Below are positions 57,428 through 64,000 of a stretch of DNA of 64,000 nucleotides, piece after piece. Origin of the DNA: Streptococcus sp. (lineage in GTDB: Bacteria > Bacillota > Bacilli > Lactobacillales > Streptococcaceae); contig JAUMZW010000004.1 in the NCBI GenBank assembly GCA_030527925.1, positions 1-64,000 on the forward strand. The letters run 5' to 3'. Both the position numbers and the translations under genes were made by a program. Numbering within the stretch: position 1 is the stretch's first letter; each line of letters opens with the position of its first letter. The notes below the pieces were generated by a model, which saw only the letters and a list, made by a program, of their open reading frames with translations, ran no database searches and was not told where the DNA came from.

Positions 57428-58633
57428 TTATTTATTAACAATTCCCAACAAACTACTTATCACATATTCCACTTCTTCATCTGATAACTTGGTATGTAGA
57501 GGTAGTGTAATTTCATTTGTATAATAAGCGTAAGCATTTGGATAGTTACCAATATCAAAACCTAGATTTTTATATGCTGTCAATAAAGGTAGTGGTTTAT
57601 AATGGACATTACATGCTACTCCCAGTTCTGCCATTTTTTGAATAATATCGTTCCTTTTTTCAAGATCAATACCATCCACATGCGTAATGTATAAATGACC
57701 AGACGAATGACAATCATTTGTAAAATGATTTAATTGTCTAACAGCAGAGCCTTCGAATCCTTTATTATAGCGTTCAATAATTTCTTGACGTCTTTTTAAT
57801 AGATCAGGATATCTTTTTAATTGAGCTAATCCTATCGATGCCATAATATCTGTCATGTTACACTTGTATGCTGGTATTACAATATCATACTCCCATGAAC
57901 CAAGTTTATTTTTTTCTAAAGCATCTTTTGTCTGCCCATGCAATGATAGAATCTGAAATTGTTTATAGAGGTATTCATCATCTAAATCTTCTCTATATTT
58001 CCAAGTAACAGAACCGCCCTCAGCTGTAGTAAAATTCTTAACTGCATGAAATGAAAATGAAGAGAAATCTGCTATATTTCCTGCATTTACCCCTTTATAT
58101 TTTGCCCCAAGTGCATGTGCACTATCTGAAATTACAATAATACGATTAAAAATCTTTTGTAAATCAGAATTCGGTCTAAACAAATGTTGTTGTTGTTTTA
58201 CTATTTTAAAAATCTTTTCATAATCACATACAATACCTGCTAATTCAACCGGTATTATTGCTTTCGTACGTTCTGTAATTGCATCTTCTAGTAATTCATA
58301 ATTCATCTCAAACGAATTATTCTGAATATCAACAATGACAGGGGTTGCACCAACATGAGTTATAACACTGCATGATACAGTGTATGTCATGGCTGGAACT
58401 ATGACCTCATCGCCTTCACCAATACCTAATACACGTAAAATCAATTCTAACGCTGCAGTAGCTGAATTTAAACAAACTGTCTTAGGAGTTCCAGTAAAAT
58501 TTGATAATCTTTCTTCTAGTAATTTTACTTTGGGACCAGTTGTAATCCATCCTGACTTTAATGTTTCTATAACTTCTTTGATTTCTAAATCTGAAATATC
58601 TGGTGGGGAAAATGGAATATTCATTTTTTTCAT
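57428..58633 (-). CDS. DegT/DnrJ/EryC1 aminotransferase (PLP)
   Basis: A 401-aa PLP enzyme that aminates a 4-keto sugar nucleotide. CLNSATAALELIL, the ISDSAHALGAKYKG block with the PLP-contacting Asp, and FSFHAVKNFTTAEGG with the Schiff-base Lys are seen. With the PglF-type dehydratase two genes upstream it should make UDP-2-acetamido-4-amino-2,4,6-trideoxyhexose (a bacillosamine or AAT-type precursor). No acetyltransferase accompanies it, so the free 4-amino sugar may be used, as in AATGal of pneumococcal teichoic acid. Confidence 0.87.
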   Translation of the reverse strand: MKKMNIPFSPPDISDLEIKEVIETLKSGWITTGPKVKLLEERLSNFTGTPKTVCLNSATAALELILRVLGIGEGDEVIVPAMTYTVSCSVITHVGATPVIVDIQNNSFEMNYELLEDAITERTKAIIPVELAGIVCDYEKIFKIVKQQQHLFRPNSDLQKIFNRIIVISDSAHALGAKYKGVNAGNIADFSSFSFHAVKNFTTAEGGSVTWKYREDLDDEYLYKQFQILSLHGQTKDALEKNKLGSWEYDIVIPAYKCNMTDIMASIGLAQLKRYPDLLKRRQEIIERYNKGFEGSAVRQLNHFTNDCHSSGHLYITHVDGIDLEKRNDIIQKMAELGVACNVHYKPLPLLTAYKNLGFDIGNYPNAYAYYTNEITLPLHTKLSDEEVEYVISSLLGIVNK

Positions 58634-58642
58634 AATTTTATC

Positions 58643-59320
58643 CTATCTTAAAACTCTTATTATTGTTTGAACCATTATTTTCATATCACCTAAAAATGAA
58701 AAACTATCTAAATATTCAATATTATATTTCATTTTTTTAGGTAAAACTTTTTCAATATAGGCTTTATCAGCCGTCATACCTTCTTCCATGTACTTAGCGA
58801 TAAGCGAATCTTCATCTTTAAATTCTATGCTAGCTAACGAAGTAATCCCTGCTGGTAATAGTAAAGTTACTAGCATTTCATCAGAATACTCATTTACATA
58901 TTTGGGAACTTCAGGTCTAGTACCGACAAACGTCATATCTCCCAATAAAACATTAATTAATTGTGGCAGTTCATCCAGTCTGTAATTTCGTACTAAACGA
59001 CCTACCTTTGTAATACGTGTATCATGTGAGACAGTAACTAAACTACCTTTAGAATCAGCATTCATTACCATTGTTCTAAATTTATAAATCCTAAAAATAC
59101 GACCATTTTTAGTAACTCGTTCTTGTCTATAAAACACTGTTCCTTTACTATCGAACTTTATCCAAATAGCTAAAAAAAAGAATACAGGTGAAAATAAAAT
59201 TAATAACAATAATGCTAATAATCTATCAAAAATACTTTTTAATAATAGCGATATCTTTTTATGCTTCAACTTTTCATTATAATACTGCACTGTAGTATTA
59301 CTTAGCAACTTATCATTCAC
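58643..59320 (-). CDS. Initiating sugar-phosphate transferase (bacterial sugar transferase domain, PglC-like)
   Basis: A 225-aa protein with one hydrophobic segment (about 30-52) and the catalytic domain: FYRQERVTKNGRIFRIYKFRTM, LDELPQLINVLLGDMTFVGTRPEVP. It moves a sugar-1-phosphate from UDP to undecaprenyl phosphate. Being next to the PglF-type and DegT genes, it may start the glycan with the 4-amino sugar. It is the second such enzyme in this locus; the other lies at the right edge. Confidence 0.87.
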   Translation of the reverse strand: MNDKLLSNTTVQYYNEKLKHKKISLLLKSIFDRLLALLLLILFSPVFFFLAIWIKFDSKGTVFYRQERVTKNGRIFRIYKFRTMVMNADSKGSLVTVSHDTRITKVGRLVRNYRLDELPQLINVLLGDMTFVGTRPEVPKYVNEYSDEMLVTLLLPAGITSLASIEFKDEDSLIAKYMEEGMTADKAYIEKVLPKKMKYNIEYLDSFSFLGDMKIMVQTIIRVLR

Positions 59321-59323
59321 TAT

Positions 59324-61129
59324 TTAGTTCTCCTGTCTAGCAAACTCCACTAACGATTTTTTCAAATCTATAGCATCCATATTTTTTAAGCTATCTATAA
59401 ATTCGTTTACTTCAGAACCAGGCTTAGAAATAACTTTACCTACAAAAATCTTATCGTAAATTTGCTCTTCGGTATTTTCTTTTGAGGATAATAGCTCTTC
59501 GTAAAGTTTCTCTCCAGGTCTAATACCACTCTCTATAATCTTGATGTCATTTTCATTAAATCCACTTAACGTTATCATTTTTTTAGCAAGATCAACAATT
59601 CTAACTGATTCTCCCATATCCAAGACGAAGATTTCTCCACCTTTCATTAGGGAACTAGCTTGAATAACTAAACGACTAGCTTCTGGAATTGTCATAAAGT
59701 ATCTTGTCATTCTAAAATCAGTTACTGTCAACGGACCACCTTTGGCTAACTGTTTTTTAAAAAGTGGAACCACACTACCCCTACTTCCTAAAACATTACC
59801 AAATCTAACGGCACTAAATCTTGTCTTATTTGGTTCATTTAGACTGGTAACAATCATTTCGGCTACACGTTTTGTAGCTCCCATTACATTTGGAGGGTTA
59901 ACCGCTTTATCTGTTGAAATCATAACAAAATTTACAACACCAAACTCTTTAGCAGCTTCTGCAACATTCCTGGTTCCATAAATGTTATTTTTTACAGCTT
60001 CACTTGGATTATACTCCATTAACGGCACATGCTTGTGAGCCGCTGCATGATATACTGTATGTGGTCTATATTCTGCCATTATTTTATCTATTCTTTTACG
60101 GTCTTGAATATCTGCAATAACTGGAATAATTTCAATATCATTATATAAGTTAGTCAATTCCTGATGTATAAGATATATTGAATTTTCTCCGTGTCCAAGT
60201 AATAAAAGCTTCTCTGGATGAAATTTAGCTACTTGTCTACAAATTTCAGAACCAATAGAGCCACCTGCTCCCGTAACCAAAACTGTCTTTCCATTCAGAA
60301 CTTTTGCAATACTATTTTGATCTAAAACAACTTCTTTTCTTCCTAGCAAATCAGCTATTTCAATTTCACGTAGATTATTTACTTTTACTGACCCAGAAAT
60401 GACATCCTCATAGTAAGGCATTACTCTAGTATCAACATTCTGTTCTTTACATAATCTTAAAAGGCGTTCATAGTCTTCACCAACTAATGAAGGTATAGCG
60501 ATTACCACTTCATCAATTTCATAATTGCTAATAATTTTAGGAATCTCAACATCTAACCCAATGACTTTTACTCCATGTAAATATGAATTTAATTTGTTGG
60601 GATTTCGATCAACTATACCAACAATATTAAATTCTGGAAAGTCTGATTGTGCTGTTTTAATAAAAAGGTTTCCACCATCACCCGCACCAACGACTAAAAT
60701 TCTTTTAGTCTCACTTGATTCAGTTTCTTTTGATTTTTGTCTCAATTCATAAATCAATCTCCACCCAAGTCTTGCCAAAATTGTAAAAAGTATAGAAAAT
60801 AAGCAACTCAATATCAAAAAGCGATCGCTTATATTGAATTTTAAAATCAATTTAAATAAAAAAACAATAAAGTAACTTACGACAAGTGAAATACTGATTC
60901 TTGTTAATGTTTTATAATCTGTATATCTATTGATAACTGAAAAAACTTTTAAATAACTAGCTAATAATAAATAAATCATAAAAGTTACTATAGAAAATCC
61001 AAAACTTAACAATTTGGTCTGACTAATATAGTTTTCTATAAAAAAATACGAAATTAATTGGCTTAAACACAATAAAATAAAATCTAATATGATTAAAACT
61101 ATGCGTTTTTGTTTTCTATTTATAATCAT
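59324..61129 (-). CDS. UDP-GlcNAc 4,6-dehydratase, membrane type (PglF/CapD/FlaA1 family)
   Basis: A 601-residue protein with four N-terminal membrane helices, a first nucleotide-binding module (VVGAGDGGN) and a C-terminal SDR domain (VTGAGGSIGSEICRQ, VSTDKAVNPPNVMGATKR-like MISTDKAVNPPNVMGATK). It removes water from UDP-N-acetylhexosamine to give the 4-keto-6-deoxy sugar for the aminotransferase downstream. The start at 61127-61129 is chosen because GGGAG precedes it. It sits 3 nt before the sugar transferase. Confidence 0.87.
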   Translation of the reverse strand: MIINRKQKRIVLIILDFILLCLSQLISYFFIENYISQTKLLSFGFSIVTFMIYLLLASYLKVFSVINRYTDYKTLTRISISLVVSYFIVFLFKLILKFNISDRFLILSCLFSILFTILARLGWRLIYELRQKSKETESSETKRILVVGAGDGGNLFIKTAQSDFPEFNIVGIVDRNPNKLNSYLHGVKVIGLDVEIPKIISNYEIDEVVIAIPSLVGEDYERLLRLCKEQNVDTRVMPYYEDVISGSVKVNNLREIEIADLLGRKEVVLDQNSIAKVLNGKTVLVTGAGGSIGSEICRQVAKFHPEKLLLLGHGENSIYLIHQELTNLYNDIEIIPVIADIQDRKRIDKIMAEYRPHTVYHAAAHKHVPLMEYNPSEAVKNNIYGTRNVAEAAKEFGVVNFVMISTDKAVNPPNVMGATKRVAEMIVTSLNEPNKTRFSAVRFGNVLGSRGSVVPLFKKQLAKGGPLTVTDFRMTRYFMTIPEASRLVIQASSLMKGGEIFVLDMGESVRIVDLAKKMITLSGFNENDIKIIESGIRPGEKLYEELLSSKENTEEQIYDKIFVGKVISKPGSEVNEFIDSLKNMDAIDLKKSLVEFARQEN

Positions 61130-61141
61130 TTTATCTCCCAT

Positions 61142-62566
61142 CTACTGCTTATTTTTTCTAAAGTTAACTATTAAATCCTTTAAAAATAATAATTCCTTCC
61201 TTTTAAAAGTTAAATAAACAACATAAAATACTAAATAAATAAAAATAGCTATTACTGATGAAAAAAATACATTACTAATAATAAATATAACTGTTAACAT
61301 AATTTCAATAATAGAATCTTGTGTTACTTTTATTTCTAATCTATTTGATACAACTCTTTCTGCCAATAGACATCTAATTATTAGCAAAATAAGAATACTC
61401 AATACCGAAAATTCTAAATTTTTAAATATAAAAGTGAGAAAAAGTGTCGAAATTAGACTACAACAAACTGTGATAATATTAACTCTTAATATATATTTTT
61501 CTAATCTCAATGCCTTAAGATAAGTATTTATAAGTAAAGACATTTTTCCTTCAAAAACAGCCATAGGAAAAATTAAAACCATATATTCAATACTGTCTTT
61601 ATAATTTGGTAATAATTTTAATAAAATAATTTTCAGCGGAAAATATGTTGTTAACAATCCTAGTAAAATAATCGTTAGAAAATGATTTAATCTTTTATAA
61701 ATACTAGCAAGTTGTTTTTCATCCGTTCTCTTTAAAATTGGAAAAATTGCAATACCAATAGCATTAATAAAAACCATCAATAGGTTAGATATACTTAAAG
61801 TAAGCGATACTTTACCAAATGTTTCTATATTCCAATTTTTTTCGATACCTAACCTTACTATTCCAATAATAAGCAAACTAGCAATATTTGATAACATGAG
61901 ATTACTTCCAATTTTAATATTTTCAACAATTTCATAAAAATCAAATTTAAATAGAGTAAGTTTATTAATGACTATTTCTCTACAAAGATAAATACCATAT
62001 ATTAAAGATATCATTCTAGCTACAATATCAACATAAATCATATACTGATAGTTTTTAACACCAACAACCAATAACCCTAGTAATAGTAAAAAGTATGCTA
62101 CCCTGTCAATTATTGTAATAATGGAACTCTGCTTAATTAAGTTTGTCGTTTGTAATAAGTAAATAGTGAAAAAACGTAAATTAGTGATTAATAGGGTAAT
62201 TGCAACAGTAAAAAATATAAACTGTCTATTTTCTTCATGAATGCATAATAAACTATATATGAGAATTACTATTGTAATTGCTAATTGAAATATGAAGTAA
62301 CTAATAAATTGTGAAAAAAATTTTTTCTTATTTAATTTTTCAAAATAATATCCACCATACTTTAAGTAAATCCCATCAATCCATCCTAAATGAAAAAAAC
62401 CTACATAGCTAACATAAAACAAATAAAGTTGCCAATAGCCATAGCTTCTAATACCAATTATTTTAGGCAATATTAAAACTACTAATATTGATACTAACAT
62501 ACTCATTAAATTAGATGAGACCAAATATCCTGAATTTATTAGTATTTTTTTTATTTTTTCATTCAT
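61142..62566 (-). CDS. wzx: Polysaccharide flippase (Wzx-like, MOP superfamily)
   Basis: A 474-aa protein with about twelve to fourteen hydrophobic helices, starting INSGYLVSSNLMSMLVSILVVLILPK and containing GYWQLYLFYVSYVGFFHLGWIDG, the typical flippase N-terminal layout. It would move lipid-linked repeat units across the membrane for Wzy. AGGTG precedes the ATG. The assignment is topological plus contextual. Confidence 0.82.
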   Translation of the reverse strand: MNEKIKKILINSGYLVSSNLMSMLVSILVVLILPKIIGIRSYGYWQLYLFYVSYVGFFHLGWIDGIYLKYGGYYFEKLNKKKFFSQFISYFIFQLAITIVILIYSLLCIHEENRQFIFFTVAITLLITNLRFFTIYLLQTTNLIKQSSIITIIDRVAYFLLLLGLLVVGVKNYQYMIYVDIVARMISLIYGIYLCREIVINKLTLFKFDFYEIVENIKIGSNLMLSNIASLLIIGIVRLGIEKNWNIETFGKVSLTLSISNLLMVFINAIGIAIFPILKRTDEKQLASIYKRLNHFLTIILLGLLTTYFPLKIILLKLLPNYKDSIEYMVLIFPMAVFEGKMSLLINTYLKALRLEKYILRVNIITVCCSLISTLFLTFIFKNLEFSVLSILILLIIRCLLAERVVSNRLEIKVTQDSIIEIMLTVIFIISNVFFSSVIAIFIYLVFYVVYLTFKRKELLFLKDLIVNFRKNKQ

Positions 62567-62611
62567 TTTTCACCTATTATCTAATCTGTCTTTATTATTG
62601 AAAAACTAATT

Positions 62612-63427
62612 TTATGTCCTTAAATAGATTCTATACATAAAATTTTTAATAAAAATAGGCATATAGATAAACGAAATTATCAGGAACATATTTCTCAATA
62701 ACTCTAAACGTCCAATCAGCCTATTTTTGAGCATTAATAAGTTTATACTATACCAACTACTTATATAAGCTCTGTTACTTCTTCTCTTCAACATTCCATT
62801 TCCAATACGAGCATATACTAGCGACTCTGGTAAATTCTCTATATGATAACCTTCAATAACACATCTAATCCATAGCTCGTAGTCTTCAACATAGGAAACA
62901 TTATGATAGGAACCTATATCTAAAATTTTTTGACGGTTAAATATTACAGTCATATGATTTAAAGGATTTCTTGTTTTCAACAACTTTTCAATTTCAGATG
63001 ATGATAGTGGTACCTTTTTTAGTTGATTATCATCAACTATAGTAGTATTAAACTCAGTGATATAACTACCTAGTACAACTATATCAGGATTAGTAATTAA
63101 ATAATTAACCTGTTTCTCAAAGCGATTATGAACACTTACATCATCACTATCCATCCTAGCAACAAAATCATACGAACACTGTTGTAAACCATAGTTCAAA
63201 GCATTTCCTAAACCTTTATTTTGCTGTAGATAATATACTTTCAGATAACTACAATTTTTTTTAAATTCTTCAACTTTTACACGTAATTTATTTGGAATAG
63301 GACCATCAACAATTAAAATTATTTCATTCGGTTTAAGCGTTTGATATTCTGAAATACTTCTAAATGCTTCTTCAAAATGATTAGGGTCATCTTTAAAATA
63401 AAGAGACATGAGAACTGAAAATTTCAT
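62612..63427 (-). CDS. Family 2 glycosyltransferase
   Basis: A 271-aa GT-A enzyme: FSVLMSLYFKDDPNHFEEAF, LIVDGPIPNKL, NKGLGNALNYGL and ARMDSDDVSVHNRFEKQV with the metal-binding DSDD, then YVEDYELWIRCV. This form is common for galactosyl- or N-acetylhexosaminyl-transferases such as those of the AmsE type. A C-terminal hydrophobic patch may associate with the membrane. Its ATG overlaps the stop codon of the upstream sugar transferase. Confidence 0.82.
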   Translation of the reverse strand: MKFSVLMSLYFKDDPNHFEEAFRSISEYQTLKPNEIILIVDGPIPNKLRVKVEEFKKNCSYLKVYYLQQNKGLGNALNYGLQQCSYDFVARMDSDDVSVHNRFEKQVNYLITNPDIVVLGSYITEFNTTIVDDNQLKKVPLSSSEIEKLLKTRNPLNHMTVIFNRQKILDIGSYHNVSYVEDYELWIRCVIEGYHIENLPESLVYARIGNGMLKRRSNRAYISSWYSINLLMLKNRLIGRLELLRNMFLIISFIYMPIFIKNFMYRIYLRT

Positions 63428-64000
63428 TTGTTATCACCAGTATATGATTCTTGCTTTTGGCCTTCAACTATCCCTTTACTCTTTAAAACATTAAAAAATG
63501 TTTTAAAGAGTATACATATATCTAATTTTAAACTCTGATTATCTAAATAATATTTATCATATTCTACTTTTTTATCATCATTCAACTCATCACGACCATT
63601 AACCTGGGCCCACCCAGTTAATCCAGGTCTAATCTTATGGATATTTTTATCATCTCTTTTTTTTATTAAATCATATTGATTCCATAATGAAGGCCTAGGA
63701 CCAACTAATGACATATCACCTAATAAAATATTAACCAATTGTGGTATTTCATCTAAACTTGTTTTTCTAAGTACAGAACCTATTGAGGTTATAGATTTAC
63801 TTGAATTTTTTAATAAATCAGTAGCCAAATCAGATGGAGTATCCGTATACATTGTCCTAAACTTTAAAATATAGAATTCATTTTTAAACCTACCAATTCT
63901 TCTTTGCTTAAATATAATAGGTCCACTAGAGTCACATTTTATCATAATACCTATTATTAAAATAATAGGTAAAAATATTACAAGAGACACTAATGAAATT
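63424..64000 (-). CDS. Initiating sugar-phosphate transferase, 5' end outside the window
   Basis: The frame stays open to the right edge (codons for ISLVSLVIF before the first internal GTG), so the true start is beyond 64000. The visible part has the end of the membrane segment, FKQRRIGRFKNEFYILKFRTMY, LDEIPQLVNILLGDMSLVGPRPS and RPGLTGWAQVNGRDEL. It is a phosphoglycosyl transferase of the EpsL/CpsE group. It is the second such enzyme in the locus. Confidence 0.85.
   Translation of the reverse strand, partial: ISLVSLVIFLPIILIIGIMIKCDSSGPIIFKQRRIGRFKNEFYILKFRTMYTDTPSDLATDLLKNSSKSITSIGSVLRKTSLDEIPQLVNILLGDMSLVGPRPSLWNQYDLIKKRDDKNIHKIRPGLTGWAQVNGRDELNDDKKVEYDKYYLDNQSLKLDICILFKTFFNVLKSKGIVEGQKQESYTGDNK

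Overview
The window is a low-GC Firmicute chromosome segment that I read as Streptococcus, probably of the pyogenic group; the species is not resolved. Support comes from the gene set and gene order (tdk-prfA-prmC-sua5 run, pyrF-pyrE with a separate pyrK-pyrDb unit, bgaR-bgaC with a mannose-family PTS, split coaB/coaC beside an ECF S component, water-forming NADH oxidase) and from strong Shine-Dalgarno sites and extended -10 promoters. I see no rRNA, tRNA, CRISPR array, intact insertion sequence or prophage. Almost everything is chromosomal housekeeping or metabolism; the accessory part is the polysaccharide locus at the right end.

Layout. 1-10.2 kb (minus strand): nox, an L,D-transpeptidase, an ABC-F ATPase, a stand-alone ATP-cone protein, asd-dapA preceded by an asd-type structured RNA, a cardiolipin synthase and fhs. 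10.4-14.05 kb (plus): coaB-coaC, an ECF S component (probably pantothenate) and phosphoglucomutase. 14.1-16.5 kb: a gene-poor stretch and an OppA-like lipoprotein gene interrupted by one in-frame stop codon. 16.6-24.8 kb (minus): tdk-prfA-prmC-sua5, a nucleoid-associated protein, a Pmp23-like wall hydrolase and a heterodimeric ABC exporter. 24.9-32.6 kb (minus): a nucleoside import and catabolism operon (rsmC-like, pdp, deoC, cdd, bmpA, nupABC). 32.7-33.9 kb (plus): coaA and rpsT. 34-36.2 kb (minus): a DUF1002 exported protein and an AI-2E-family membrane protein. 36.3-42.8 kb: the bga/aga operon for beta-galactoside uptake, whose EIIC gene carries a one-base frameshift, with its divergent GntR regulator. 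42.9-51.2 kb (minus): pyrimidine genes (pyrK-pyrDb and pyrF-pyrE, each behind a PyrR-type attenuator; pyrC) with an amidase, an amino-acid binding protein plus permease, and ung.

51.4-64 kb (minus): a Wzx/Wzy-type polysaccharide locus of twelve genes that runs off the right edge. It encodes two initiating phosphoglycosyl transferases, a PglF-type dehydratase and a DegT aminotransferase (a 4-amino-sugar route), three family-2 glycosyltransferases, a LicD/fukutin-fold protein, a flippase, a polymerase, and an IspD/TarI-like cytidylyltransferase next to a dehydrogenase. Together these suggest a surface glycan carrying an amino-deoxy sugar and a phosphodiester-linked alditol. No terminator separates this locus from the pyrK leader, so the PyrR attenuator is the first termination point downstream of the glycan genes.

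Non-coding points worth attention are a predicted leaderless coaB transcript, the asd RNA with its own promoter and terminator, repeated TATAAC/GTTATA palindromes at both heads of the nucleoside operon, several cre-like (CcpA) sites, a structured bmpA-nupA spacer, and a 17-bp-arm palindrome in the only large gap inside the polysaccharide locus. Two genes (the oppA-like gene and the PTS EIIC gene) are broken by single-base changes.
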